Notes under the pieces: generated by a model | The model's input: only the letters and a program-made list of their open reading frames with translations | The model's database searches: none | Told to the model about the DNA's origin: nothing | Translations under genes and position numbers: made by a program | Origin: Sulfuriferula plumbiphila | GTDB lineage: Bacteria > Pseudomonadota > Gammaproteobacteria > Burkholderiales > Sulfuriferulaceae | Direction of reading: 5' to 3' | NCBI RefSeq assembly: GCF_009938015.1 | Contig: NZ_AP021884.1 | Location: forward strand, 1,537,501 to 1,601,500 | DNA: 64,000 nt | Shown: positions 15,075-24,403 of the stretch, piece after piece | Position numbering within the stretch: the stretch's first letter is position 1 | Layout of the letters: each line of letters begins with the position of its first letter

Positions 15075-17432
15075 ATGCGCAGCAGCATACTTGCCTTCGT
15101 CGCGGGCGTGTGGCTGCTGCAACAGCAGGCGGTGCTGCCTGATCCGGCCTGGGGGTGGGGCTTGCCGTTATTGGCTACGGCTTACTGGTTGCCGCGCCAC
15201 AGGCTGCCTGGCGTTGTGCGTCATGGGTTGTTATTGGGCATGCTGTTTGGCGCCGGATTCCTGTTTGCCGCTGCCGCCGCCGGGCAGCGTATGCAGGACG
15301 TGCTGCCGCTGGCGTGGGAAGGCGTGGACATCGTTCTCAGCGGCGTGGTGGCCAGCCTGCCGGTTAAGACCGAACACGGCCAGCGCTTTGAATTCGATGT
15401 CGAGCAAGTCATCACTCCCGGCGCACAAGTGCCGCGCCATATCCAACTCAACACTTACACCACGGCCTTCAACGGCAAGCCGCTGCCCGATGCCCCGCGT
15501 GTGCATGCGGGCGAGCGCTGGCGCTTCACGGTGCGCCTGCGCCGCCCCCACGCCAACGCCAATCCCCATGTGTTCGACCTGGAGGCCTGGTTTCTGGAAC
15601 GCAATCTGGGCGCGCTCGGCAGCGTGCGTGACAGCCCAGATAACCAGCGTTTGCGTGTCTTTGTGGCGCGTCCCGGCTATGCGGTGGAGGCAGTGCGCGA
15701 AGCCATTGCCCTGCGCCTTGACTGCGTGCTGGCAGGTGAGCCCTACGCCGGGGTGCTGAAGGCGCTGGTGATTGGCGACCAGTCCGCCATCCCGCCCGCG
15801 CAATGGGCGCTGTATCAGCGCACCGGAATTACGCATTTGATTTCCATATCAGGCTTGCACGTGACCATGCTCTCCGGGCTGGCGTTCGCGCTGGTGTACT
15901 GGCTGTGGCGGCGCAGCGTGCGGCTGACTCTGCGGTTGCCGGCACGGCGCGCAGCGGTGCTGGCAGGGGCGCTGACGGCACTGCTGTATGTGCTGCTGGC
16001 GGGATTTGCGGTGCCGGCGCAGCGTACGCTTTACATGCTGCTGGTGGTGGCCGTGGCACTGTGGTCGGGGCGGGTGATTGCGCCGACCCGCGTACTGCTG
16101 TGGGCATTGCTGATAGTCGTGCTGCTTGACCCGTGGGCGGTGCTGTCGGCGGGATTCTGGCTGTCGTTCGGTGCGGTGGCAGCGATGCTGTTCGCCACCA
16201 CCGCACGGGTCGGCAAGCTGCACTGGCTGCGCGCCTGGCTGGCAACGCAATGGGCGGTGACGCTGGCATTGGCACCGGTACTGTTGCTGCTGTTTGGCCA
16301 GCTGTCGCTGGTGTCGCCGCTGGCCAATGCGTTTGCCATACCGCTGGTGAGTTTCGGCGTGACGCCGCTGGCACTCGCAGGCAGCGTGCCGGGCATGGAC
16401 TGGCTGCTGTATGCCGCGCACTGGCTGATGGCCGGGTGCGTATGGGTGCTGGACTGGCTGGCACACCTGCCGCTGGCGCTGTGGCAACAGCCTGAACCGG
16501 GTGGCGCCGCTGTGGTGCTGGCGCTGCTGGGTGCGCTGTGGCTGCTGCTGCCGCGCGGCTTTCCGGCGCGCTGGGTGGGGGCGCTGCTGATCTTGCCTGC
16601 CCTGTTGACGCCACCCCCGCAGCCGCAGCCAGGTGCGCTTTGGGTGACCGTGCTGGATGTGGGGCAAGGACTGGCAGTGCTGGTGCGCACTGCGCATCAT
16701 GCCCTGCTGTTCGACACCGGGCCGCGCTACACGGCCGAATCCGACAGCGGCAGCCGGGTCATCGTGCCATATCTGCGCGGCGAAGGGGTGGCGCGGCTTG
16801 ACGGCCTGATTGTCTCGCACGACGATAACGACCACAGCGGCGGCGCGCTGTCGGTGCTGCGCGAAGTGCCGGCAGGCTGGCTCGCCAGCTCACTGCCAGC
16901 CACGCACCCGGTGCTGGCCGCCGGGGTGCGCAGCCTGCGTTGCGTGGCCGGGCAGCACTGGCAATGGGACGGGGTGAACTTCGCCGTGCTGCACCCCACG
17001 CAGGCCAGCTATGACGATGTCCGCCTGAAAGACAACAATCGCGGCTGCGTGCTGAAAATGGATGGCGCGGGCGGCAGCGTATTGTTGTCCGCTGACATCG
17101 AAGCGCGTGATGAGGCCGAGCTGCTGGCCAGCGTGCCTGACAAATTGCCCGCCACCTTGCTGGTCGCTCCGCATCATGGCAGCCGCACCTCGTCCACGCC
17201 GGATTTTATCGCTGCCGTGCATCCTGACGTCACCGTATTCACGGTGGGCTATCGCAACCGCTTCGGCCACCCGCGTGGCGATATCGTGGCGCGCTACGCA
17301 CGGCTGGGCAGCCAGTTGCTGCGCTCCGACAGCCATGGGGCGGTGGAGGCGCACTTTGTCCCGGACCATGCGCCCAGCGTTGCTGCCTGGCGGCAAACCC
17401 GACAGCGTTATTGGCAGGCTGGCGTGCGATAA
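15075..17432 (+). CDS. comEC: DNA uptake channel ComEC/Rec2
   Basis: A 785-residue inner-membrane protein that forms the channel for single-stranded DNA entry in natural transformation. The N-terminal part has DUF4131-type hydrophobic segments and an OB-like region (residues ~50-200). The Competence domain with many transmembrane helices follows; its signature TGITHLISISGLHVTMLSG is near residue 250. The C-terminal metallo-beta-lactamase fold (residues ~515-770) carries SHDDNDHSGG and the later APHHGSRTSS histidines. Length is normal and nothing is truncated. It is followed at once by relA, a common betaproteobacterial arrangement. Other competence genes are not in the window. Confidence 0.94.
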   Translation: MRSSILAFVAGVWLLQQQAVLPDPAWGWGLPLLATAYWLPRHRLPGVVRHGLLLGMLFGAGFLFAAAAAGQRMQDVLPLAWEGVDIVLSGVVASLPVKTEHGQRFEFDVEQVITPGAQVPRHIQLNTYTTAFNGKPLPDAPRVHAGERWRFTVRLRRPHANANPHVFDLEAWFLERNLGALGSVRDSPDNQRLRVFVARPGYAVEAVREAIALRLDCVLAGEPYAGVLKALVIGDQSAIPPAQWALYQRTGITHLISISGLHVTMLSGLAFALVYWLWRRSVRLTLRLPARRAAVLAGALTALLYVLLAGFAVPAQRTLYMLLVVAVALWSGRVIAPTRVLLWALLIVVLLDPWAVLSAGFWLSFGAVAAMLFATTARVGKLHWLRAWLATQWAVTLALAPVLLLLFGQLSLVSPLANAFAIPLVSFGVTPLALAGSVPGMDWLLYAAHWLMAGCVWVLDWLAHLPLALWQQPEPGGAAVVLALLGALWLLLPRGFPARWVGALLILPALLTPPPQPQPGALWVTVLDVGQGLAVLVRTAHHALLFDTGPRYTAESDSGSRVIVPYLRGEGVARLDGLIVSHDDNDHSGGALSVLREVPAGWLASSLPATHPVLAAGVRSLRCVAGQHWQWDGVNFAVLHPTQASYDDVRLKDNNRGCVLKMDGAGGSVLLSADIEARDEAELLASVPDKLPATLLVAPHHGSRTSSTPDFIAAVHPDVTVFTVGYRNRFGHPRGDIVARYARLGSQLLRSDSHGAVEAHFVPDHAPSVAAWRQTRQRYWQAGVR

Positions 17433-17440
17433 TTCAGCCC

Positions 17441-19627
17441 ATGGTTACCACGCATACCCCCAGCGCCAGTTGTGGCGACAACCTCGATTTCGATGCGGCG
17501 CTCAGGCATCTTGCCGAACAGTTTGACGCCAGCGGTGCGGCGCTGATTCGTGCCGCTGGCGCGTTGATTGTGACCGAGCCGGACACGCTCACCGCGTTCG
17601 GCGCAGCGCGTATCAGTCACGCCATCGGCAGCGCCGTGCAGGTGGCCGATCTGCACCTGGATGCCGACAGTGTGGCGGCGGCGCTGCTCACCGGCCTGGC
17701 TGACCACTGGCAGGACGATGTGCTGAGTGCGCGACTTAACCCGCAGGTGGTCAAGCTTGCACGCGGTGTGGCGCGCATGGACGAAATCGGCCAGCTGGTA
17801 GGTGGCGGCGAGTCGGCGCGGCGTGATGGGCAGAGCCAGGTGGAGGGGCTGCGCCAGATGCTGCTGGCGATGGTGGAGGACATCCGCGTGGTGCTGATCA
17901 AGCTGGCGGAGCGCGCCCATGCGCTGCGCTGTCTGGTGCAGAGCAGCGACGATAACGCGCGGCGCCAGGTGGCACACGAGGTGCGTGAGCTGTTTGCGCC
18001 GCTCGCCAACCGGCTCGGAGTGTGGCAGTTGAAATGGGAAATGGAGGATTTGTCCTACCGTTTTCTGGAGCCGGAAAACTACCAGCGCATCGCGCGCCTG
18101 CTGGACGAAAAACGCCTCGACCGCGAGCGTTATATCCATGACGTGGTGGCCAAGCTACAAGCTGAACTGCGCGCTGCCCATATCCAGGCGGAAGTGACGG
18201 GCCGTCCCAAGCACATCGTCAGCATCATCAACAAGATGACGCGCAAGCATCTGCAATTCGACCAGCTCTACGACATCCGTGCGGTGCGTATTCTGGTGCC
18301 GGAACTGCGCGACTGCTACACCGCACTGGGCATCGTGCATAACCTGTGGCAACCGGTTACCGGCGAGTTCGACGACTACATCGCCCAGCCCAAGAGCAAC
18401 GACTATCGCTCGCTGCACACCGGTGTGATCGGCCCTGAAGGCAAGGCGCTGGAGGTGCAGATACGCACCTTCGACATGCATAAACACGCCGAGTTGGGCG
18501 TGGCCGCGCACTGGCGTTACAAGGAGGGCAGCCGCACCGCTGCGGGTGCCGAAGACAAAATCGCCTGGCTGCGCCAGATTCTGCAATGGAAGGACGAAGT
18601 GGCGGACAGTGCCGAACTGGCCGAGCTGTTCAGGAACGAACTGTTTCAGGATCGGGTTTATGTGCTCACGCCACAGGGACGGGTGATCGACCTGCCCGCG
18701 GGTGCCAGTCCGGTGGATTTTGCCTACCACGTGCATTCCAATCTGGGCCATCGCTGCCGGGGTGCCAAGGTGGATGGAGTGATGGTGCCGCTCAACACGC
18801 CGCTGAAAAACGGCCAGCGCGTGGAAATCCTCACTGTCAAAGAGGGCGCGCCGAGCCGTGACTGGCTCAATCCGGCGCTGGGTTATCTGGTCACCCAGCG
18901 CGCCCGCGCCAAGGTCCGGCACTGGTTCAAATATCTGCACTTTGAAGAAAACATCGCCCAGGGACGCGCTATCCTGGACAAGGAGTTGCATCGCCTGGGG
19001 GCTGCGGATGTCAATCTGGACAGGCTGGCGCAGAAATTCGGCGAATCCCGTGCCGATGAATTCCTCGCGGCGCTGGGGCGCGGCGACATCACCCCGCACC
19101 AGCTGGCGAGCGCTGCGCAAGAGCAAATTTCCCCGCTCGTGGAGGCACCCATCAAGCGACGTGCGGTCAGGGCGCCAACCGACAAACCCGCTGACGGCAT
19201 CCTGATTGAAGGGGTCAGCAATCTGCCGGTAACGCTGGCACGCTGCTGCAAACCGGCACCCCCCGATGCGATTGCCGGGTATGCCACACAGGGACGTGGC
19301 GTCACTATCCACCGCCGTGACTGCGCCAACATTCAGCGCATATCGGGCGAGCGCCAGGCACGGCTGCTGGCGGCGGCGTGGGGCGAGGACAGCGCTTTCG
19401 AGAGCGAAATCTGCGTCACGGCATTCGACCGTCACGGTCTGCTGCGCGACATTTCCGACGTGCTGGCAAAAGAACGGCTGGCTGTGGTGCGCGTCAACAC
19501 CGAATCAAAAACCGACATGGCGGTGATGCACTTTTATGTCAACAGCGTCAGCCTGCAACCGATCAACCGCGCGCTGGCGCGCATCCAAGGTCTGGCCAAT
19601 GTCATCGAAGCTGTCCGCAAGGGCTGA
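17441..19627 (+). CDS. relA: (p)ppGpp synthetase RelA
   Basis: A 728-residue long RelA/SpoT homologue from the ATG at 17441. The domain order is a degenerate hydrolase region (~25-190), a synthetase (~230-350, with YDIRAVRILV and PKSNDYRSLHT), TGS (~395-455, VYVLTPQGRVIDLPAGA), a zinc-finger/helical part with ARCCKP, and a C-terminal ACT domain (~655-725). The HD-type metal residues expected of an active hydrolase are missing, and the synthetase loop carries the acidic EFDD instead of RxKD. This is the pattern of synthesis-only RelA that responds to stalled ribosomes. It overlaps the next gene's start. Confidence 0.94.
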   Translation: MVTTHTPSASCGDNLDFDAALRHLAEQFDASGAALIRAAGALIVTEPDTLTAFGAARISHAIGSAVQVADLHLDADSVAAALLTGLADHWQDDVLSARLNPQVVKLARGVARMDEIGQLVGGGESARRDGQSQVEGLRQMLLAMVEDIRVVLIKLAERAHALRCLVQSSDDNARRQVAHEVRELFAPLANRLGVWQLKWEMEDLSYRFLEPENYQRIARLLDEKRLDRERYIHDVVAKLQAELRAAHIQAEVTGRPKHIVSIINKMTRKHLQFDQLYDIRAVRILVPELRDCYTALGIVHNLWQPVTGEFDDYIAQPKSNDYRSLHTGVIGPEGKALEVQIRTFDMHKHAELGVAAHWRYKEGSRTAAGAEDKIAWLRQILQWKDEVADSAELAELFRNELFQDRVYVLTPQGRVIDLPAGASPVDFAYHVHSNLGHRCRGAKVDGVMVPLNTPLKNGQRVEILTVKEGAPSRDWLNPALGYLVTQRARAKVRHWFKYLHFEENIAQGRAILDKELHRLGAADVNLDRLAQKFGESRADEFLAALGRGDITPHQLASAAQEQISPLVEAPIKRRAVRAPTDKPADGILIEGVSNLPVTLARCCKPAPPDAIAGYATQGRGVTIHRRDCANIQRISGERQARLLAAAWGEDSAFESEICVTAFDRHGLLRDISDVLAKERLAVVRVNTESKTDMAVMHFYVNSVSLQPINRALARIQGLANVIEAVRKG

Positions 19628-20915
19628 GGTTGCGCCGGTACAGCGGCGCGAATACTGGGCATGGGCGATGTACGATTTCGCCAATTCCGGTTACACCACG
19701 GTGGTCATCACCGCCGTTTTCAGCGCATATTTCGTCGCCACCATAGCTGGCAACGCGGAGTGGGCAACGTTTGCCTGGACCGCCGGGCTGGCGCTGTCGT
19801 ATCTGCTGATCATGCTGACCGGGCCGGCGCTGGGTGCTTATGCCGATCTCCATGCTGCCAAGAAAAAACTGCTGGCTGTCACCACCGTGGGCTGCGTGCT
19901 GTTTACCGCCGCGCTGGCGCTGGCTGGCCCCGGCGCAGTCGGGCTGGGGCTGCTGCTGATCGTGTTGAGCAATTTCTTTTACGGCAGCGGTGAAAACCTG
20001 ATTGCCGCATTTTTGCCCGAACTGGCAGCGGGGCGCGATCTGGGCAAGGTGTCAGGCTGGGGCTGGAGCCTGGGCTACATGGGCGGGCTGCTCAGCCTGG
20101 GTTGCGCGCTGGCCTACATCAGCTGGGCGCAGGGCCGCGGACAGGATGCGGCGCACTATGTGCCGGTGACCATGCTGATTACCGCAGGGCTGTTTGCCTT
20201 GTCCAGCCTGCCGACCTTTGTGTGGTTGCACGAGCGCGCCGTGCCGCAACCGGGGCGCCATACGCACCTGTGGCGCGATACCTTTTCACGGCTGGCGCAC
20301 ACACTGGTCCATCTGCGCCAGTATCGCGATCTGACGCGGTTTTTTGTGTGCATCGTGTTTTATCAGGCCGGGGTGCAGGCGGTGATTGTGCTGGCCGCCA
20401 TTTATGCGCAGCAGGCCATGCATTTCCAGATTCAGGACACGCTCAAACTGATCCTGGTGGTCAACATCACTGCCGCCATCGGCGCGTTCGTGTTTGGTTA
20501 TGTGCAGGATCGCATCGGCCATATCCGCACCATTGCGCTGACTTTGCTGGGCTGGATCGCGATGGTGCTGATTGCCGCCAGCGCGGAAAGGCGCGACGCA
20601 TTCTGGCTTGCCGCCAATCTGGCCGGGCTCTGCATGGGTGCCAGCCAGTCGGCGGGACGCGCGCTGGTCGGCTATCTCAGCCCGCGCGCGCGGCTGGCTG
20701 AATTCTTCGGTTTGTGGGGCTTCGCGGTCAAATTTTCTTCGATTCTGGGCCCAGTGACGTATGGCGTGGTGAGCTGGGTGTCGAGCGGCGACCACCGTCT
20801 CGCCATGCTGCTGACCGGCAGCTATTTTGTGATCGGCCTGGTCATTTTGATGGGCGTCAATGTGCGCCGCGGGCGCCGCGTGGTGCTGCGCGCAGACCGT
20901 CTAGAACCCGCCTGA
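19599..20915 (+). CDS. MFS transporter, UMF1 (Atg22-like) type
   Basis: A membrane protein of about 438 residues from the ATG at 19599, which lies inside the 3' end of relA; the frame is open further upstream but only in relA shadow sequence. The REYWAWAMYDFANSGYTTVVITAVF segment is the hallmark of the UMF1/Atg22-like MFS group. Some 12 transmembrane helices follow, with the A-type loop GAYADLHAAKKK between helices 2 and 3. Substrates of bacterial members are poorly defined; amino acid export has been suggested from the fungal homologue. Confidence 0.87.
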   Translation: MSSKLSARAEVAPVQRREYWAWAMYDFANSGYTTVVITAVFSAYFVATIAGNAEWATFAWTAGLALSYLLIMLTGPALGAYADLHAAKKKLLAVTTVGCVLFTAALALAGPGAVGLGLLLIVLSNFFYGSGENLIAAFLPELAAGRDLGKVSGWGWSLGYMGGLLSLGCALAYISWAQGRGQDAAHYVPVTMLITAGLFALSSLPTFVWLHERAVPQPGRHTHLWRDTFSRLAHTLVHLRQYRDLTRFFVCIVFYQAGVQAVIVLAAIYAQQAMHFQIQDTLKLILVVNITAAIGAFVFGYVQDRIGHIRTIALTLLGWIAMVLIAASAERRDAFWLAANLAGLCMGASQSAGRALVGYLSPRARLAEFFGLWGFAVKFSSILGPVTYGVVSWVSSGDHRLAMLLTGSYFVIGLVILMGVNVRRGRRVVLRADRLEPA

Positions 20916-20924
20916 AAGGCATAC

Positions 20925-21173
20925 ATGCAAACACTTGAATTCACGCTTGAAGGCGAATATGTAGAACTCAACCAGCTGCTGAAACTGGTTGGCGTGTGCG
21001 CCAGCGGCGGTGCCGGAAAAATGCTGGTCGCATCCGGCGTGGTTTCGGTAGACGGCCAGGCGGAGTTGCGCAAAACCTGCAAGATCCGCGCCGGGCAGGT
21101 GGTGAGCCTGGGGGAGGTGCGCATCAACGTGGCGGCCCCGGCTACCGTGCCGCCTGATGCCGCTCAGGCTTAA
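20925..21173 (+). CDS. S4-type RNA-binding protein, YbcJ-like
   Basis: An 82-residue protein made almost entirely of one S4 RNA-binding motif: EYVELNQLLKLVGVCASGGAGKMLVASG and then VSVDGQAELRKTCKIRAGQVVSL. This is the YbcJ/RlbA-like group of free-standing S4 proteins. The tail after residue 68 is short and Ala/Pro-rich. It follows the MFS gene by 9 bases, so it is probably co-transcribed. Its RNA partner is unknown. Confidence 0.87.
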   Translation: MQTLEFTLEGEYVELNQLLKLVGVCASGGAGKMLVASGVVSVDGQAELRKTCKIRAGQVVSLGEVRINVAAPATVPPDAAQA

Positions 21174-21383
21174 ACCTAAAAACCGTAGTAGACCGCTCAT
21201 TTCCCTCATGAGAGCCGCATGAATACTGAGTGTTCCGCCTTCGTTCGCATTCACCTTCTGGGTGACATCGCTACGCACCCGCCGGTACGTCCGGTCGCGC
21301 GCCTGCCTTTGTCGCGCCTCGTTGCTTCGCGGCAGCCACACGCCCAAACGCACCATCGGGCGCGTCCAACTACGGTTTCCAGG

Positions 21384-21764
21384 TTAAAAGCTCAGCAGTT
21401 TTTTTGCTGCTTCCAGGTAAGGCAGGGCCGCCGCCACGCTCATCGCCGGGATGCCGGGCACCATGTCTTCAGGCTTGAGGCCATGCAAATCCATGGAGGT
21501 GGCACACAGTACAAACTGCGCACCATTTTGCCGGGCCAGGTCCATAAATCCGGCAAGGGATTTGCCGCCTTCTTTGGGAAACACGGTTTCCGCCACACCT
21601 TTTTGCAGCAGCAGCGTACCCAGCCCGGTGAAATAGACCACCACGCTGCGTTCTTCCGCTGCCGCCGTGGCAGCCAGAAAGAATGGCGAGGCCAGGCGCT
21701 TGGGTGTATCCGGGCCACTGGTCATGACGATGCCGAAATCTATAGCGGGTATTTGGTCACTCAT
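21384..21764 (-). CDS. DsrE-family protein
   Basis: A 126-residue soluble protein of the DsrE/DsrF/TusD fold. A conserved cysteine lies in QFVLCATSMDLHGL, at the position of the sulfur-carrying Cys in DsrE proteins, and a YFTGLGTLLL strand-loop precedes it. The protein carries no signal peptide. It is near a DoxX membrane protein and a pirin, not the sulfur cluster far to the right. Persulfide handling is a reasonable family-based guess. Confidence 0.82.
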   Translation of the reverse strand: MSDQIPAIDFGIVMTSGPDTPKRLASPFFLAATAAAEERSVVVYFTGLGTLLLQKGVAETVFPKEGGKSLAGFMDLARQNGAQFVLCATSMDLHGLKPEDMVPGIPAMSVAAALPYLEAAKKLLSF

Positions 21765-21794
21765 GCTGCACTCCTCAAATTGTTCTTAAACGGC

Positions 21795-21900
21795 ATTCAC
21801 CACGGAGAGCACGGAGAATATGAGAAAAACAAGATGACAAAAGGCAATATCTTCTGCTTCATTGTTTTCTCCGTGCGCTCCGTGATCCCCGTGGTTAACT
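21795..21900. repeat. Intergenic inverted repeat of CACGGAG units
   Basis: The left arm (from about 21798) reads CACCACGGAGAGCACGGAGAA. The right arm (to about 21898) reads, on the opposite strand, AACCACGGGGATCACGGAGC followed by GCACGGAGAAAA. The arms enclose about 45 AT-rich bases, so a long hairpin between the dsrE and doxX genes is possible. CACGGAG-type units resemble the dispersed repeats common between proteobacterial genes. Copies elsewhere in the genome are not testable here. Confidence 0.6.
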
Positions 21901-21912
21901 GTTTTTCTACGG

Positions 21913-22338
21913 TCATGTGTGTTCGGCCTGACCCTTGCGGCATTCACGGCGCAGGCTGAACGGCCCGCTGCCATGCACGGCCAGGTACACCATCGCACCC
22001 ATGATAGCGATGTTTTTCATAAAGTGATTCATCTGGTTTTGCATGCCGGCGGCGTCAGCGTGCCAGAACGCATGAAAAGTCAGGGTCACCGGAATCAGCC
22101 AGAAGAAAAACGCGATGGCTGCATAGCGTGTGTAGAAGCCGAGCAGAATCATCAGGCCGCCGCCGATTTCCAGCACGATGGTGAGTGTCAGCAGCAAATC
22201 CGCCATGGGCAGCCCCAAACTGCCCATGTAGCCTGCAGTCTGGGCGAAGCTGCCAATCTTGCTAAAACCGGCCAGCAGGAATATTTGTGCGATCAGCACG
22301 CGTCCGAACAGCGGGCCGTATTTTTGGAGGGTCATCAT
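21913..22338 (-). CDS. DoxX-family membrane protein
   Basis: About 141 residues from the ATG at 22338, chosen because GGAGA precedes it; the frame is open to 22395 without a ribosome site. It has four transmembrane helices with the family's QIFLLAGFSKIGSF start and [27 protein letters not shown] core. DoxX proteins are small quinone-linked or oxidative-stress membrane proteins, related to the thiosulfate:quinone oxidoreductase subunit but usually of unknown role. It follows the pirin gene by about 20 bases on the same strand, so the two are likely co-expressed. Confidence 0.87.
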   Translation of the reverse strand: MMTLQKYGPLFGRVLIAQIFLLAGFSKIGSFAQTAGYMGSLGLPMADLLLTLTIVLEIGGGLMILLGFYTRYAAIAFFFWLIPVTLTFHAFWHADAAGMQNQMNHFMKNIAIMGAMVYLAVHGSGPFSLRRECRKGQAEHT

Positions 22339-22360
22339 GTTGCGTCTCCTTATGATTGGA

Positions 22361-23059
22361 TTATTGAAGATCAAACACCAGCACTTCTGCGGCATGGATT
22401 CCGGTCACAACAATTTCCGTTTCCTGGCTGATCTCTGCGCCATCACCATGCTGCAACGGATAGCCTTTCAGTTCAACATCACCGTGCGCCACCTGTAAAT
22501 AGGCACGCCGGCCAGGTGCCAGCTCCAGACGCGCAGTTTCACCATGGTCGAGTCTGGCGGCATAGAGCAGGGTGTCCTGGTTGATGTGCACCGAGCCGTC
22601 GCGGCCGTCGGGGGATGCCACCATGCGGAAGCGGCCCTGCAGTTGCGCCGGGTCAAATCGGGCCTGTTCATAGCTGGGGGGCACGCCGGTTTTTTGCGGC
22701 AACAGCCAGATCTGCAGCAAACGCGCAGGCTCGGTTTGCGAGGGGTTGAATTCGCTGTGGCGGATGCCGGTGCCGGCGCTCATGCGCTGGACATCGCCAG
22801 GCCGGATGACGCCGCCATTGCCCAGGCTGTCGCGATGTTCCAGTGCGCCTTCGAGCACGTAGGTAACGATTTCCATGTCCTGATGGGCATGCATGGGAAA
22901 CCCGGCAGCGGGCGCGATGATGTCGTCGTTGATGACGCGCAGCACGCTATAGCCCATATGTGCCGGGTCGTAGTAGTTTGCAAACGAGAAGGTATGCCAG
23001 CTGTCCAGCCAGCCGTGTTGCGCGTGGCCGCGGGTATCGGCTTTACGAACCTGGATCAT
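22361..23059 (-). CDS. Pirin-family cupin protein
   Basis: About 232 residues from the ATG at 23059 with AAAGGA before it. This is a bicupin with the pirin signatures: [17 protein letters not shown] near the start, [18 protein letters not shown] with metal-binding His residues near 55-60, and [10 protein letters not shown] with a further His and Glu. Bacterial pirins include quercetin dioxygenases and redox-linked regulators. No more precise role is visible. It precedes the doxX gene in a small leftward operon, a frequent pairing. Confidence 0.89.
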   Translation of the reverse strand: MIQVRKADTRGHAQHGWLDSWHTFSFANYYDPAHMGYSVLRVINDDIIAPAAGFPMHAHQDMEIVTYVLEGALEHRDSLGNGGVIRPGDVQRMSAGTGIRHSEFNPSQTEPARLLQIWLLPQKTGVPPSYEQARFDPAQLQGRFRMVASPDGRDGSVHINQDTLLYAARLDHGETARLELAPGRRAYLQVAHGDVELKGYPLQHGDGAEISQETEIVVTGIHAAEVLVFDLQ

Positions 23060-23474
23060 TTTTGTCCTTTCATTCAGATTGTGCAGCCAGTCTAGAACTG
23101 GTTTCAGATCAAATAAAGCGGAAATATTGAACACTCATGTTCTGAAATTTTGAACTATCAAGCTGAGGCGCTGCACTATCAATGCCAAAGAAGCGGACCC
23201 GACGCCGATCCCCGGCTCTCACGGGATGCTCATATGCCTATCACGGCACACGGAATGCACTCACCGAATCATCCTTGGCGAAACACTCTCATCGGCAAGT
23301 TCGCCCACGATGGGCGGTGCCCTGCCACGTAGCAAGGCTGGCGAAGGGTAAAGCGGATATTCCTATTTGGCATGCACCAGCGCACGGTCAGCACTTCCGG
23401 TTTCTGCTGCCTAAAATTCAGGCAGGGTATCCGGTTTACTTGGGGCGGTTTCGGGTGGATGGCAACAGCTTTAT
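23060..23474. other. Intergenic region, no supported gene
   Basis: About 415 bases between the pirin start and the end of the Crp/Fnr gene. The short frames here have no ribosome sites and no motifs. I see no RNA gene, repeat or terminator with a clear T-tract. Confidence 0.4.
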
Positions 23475-24188
23475 TTACGACATTTTTAGTAACCCGTGCA
23501 ATAGCTCTTCGCTGTTAATCAGGATGCGGCGGTTATCTATGCTCAAGATACCCTGGCGTTTAAATTGGCCAAGCAAGGTGGTAGCAGTTTGCCGTGTGGT
23601 ACCGATCATGTCGGCGATTTCCTGGTGGGTCAAATGGATGTCGAGATGGATTACCTTTCCTTCCCGGGTGCCGTATTGGGCGCCGAGACGAAGAATCAGT
23701 TTTGCCAGGCGCGTGTCGACATTGTCGCTCACCAGATTGACCAGCATGTCACCCAGTACCCTCATGCGGCATGACAATATCTGCATGATGAGGAATGCCA
23801 CCTTGGGGTGGTGTATCAGAAAGGTGTTGAACTGATTCAGGGGGATCGACGTTACTTCGGAATCTTCGCAGACCTGTGCAGTTACGGCGCGGTCGTTACC
23901 GCGGGTAATCTCGGACAATCCGAACATTTCACCACTGAAGCAAAACCATAGTATGACTTCATGCCCGGCAGGCGAGAGGTTGGAAATTTTGATTCTGCCT
24001 TGGTGCAGAAAGAAAACGTGTTGCCCTGTTTCACCCGGGCGGAAAATGAATGTCCCCTTGGAGTAACGAGAGGTGGTGCCGAGGGAAAGCAGCATGTCGA
24101 ACTCCTGTTTGTCTAACTGCCCAAAACAAGCGGATTCTGAACCAGTCATGGGGTTATTTTGAGGAGAATAATCGGGCTGGATGTCCAC
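23475..24188 (-). CDS. Crp/Fnr-family transcription regulator
   Basis: A 237-residue regulator. A cyclic-nucleotide-binding-like domain (residues ~22-145, FIFRPGETGQHVFFLHQGRIKI) is joined by the long dimer helix to a winged HTH (~165-230, LTHQEIADMIGTTRQTATTLLGQFKRQGIL). The cAMP-type RxS/T pocket is not evident and the N-terminal Cys cluster of FNR is absent, so neither cAMP nor a 4Fe-4S cluster is likely to be the signal. It is divergent from the DASS transporter gene with about 215 bases between, so it may regulate it. Confidence 0.88.
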   Translation of the reverse strand: MDIQPDYSPQNNPMTGSESACFGQLDKQEFDMLLSLGTTSRYSKGTFIFRPGETGQHVFFLHQGRIKISNLSPAGHEVILWFCFSGEMFGLSEITRGNDRAVTAQVCEDSEVTSIPLNQFNTFLIHHPKVAFLIMQILSCRMRVLGDMLVNLVSDNVDTRLAKLILRLGAQYGTREGKVIHLDIHLTHQEIADMIGTTRQTATTLLGQFKRQGILSIDNRRILINSEELLHGLLKMS

Positions 24189-24403
24189 TTCGTCTGCTCC
24201 TGTAAACCATTAATTAACGATTTTAAGTAAACCGATTTTTTTGTTTTTAAGAATGTCGGCTGGCTGACATACACAAGGAAACTTCCTGATGTTAAATCAA
24301 AGTGCAGTCCAATGCGGGTGTAAATCTGTTGAGGTGGCGCCGGAATTTCTCCAACCAGCGATCAGCCCGCAAAAAGTAAATGCTACTCTCAAGGAGAGCT
24401 CTT

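Noticed and set aside
24287-24299. FNR/CRP-like TGAT-N5-ATCA between the Crp/Fnr gene and the DASS gene
   Set aside because: FNR-type sites need four bases between the half sites; here there are five and the outer bases are not conserved.
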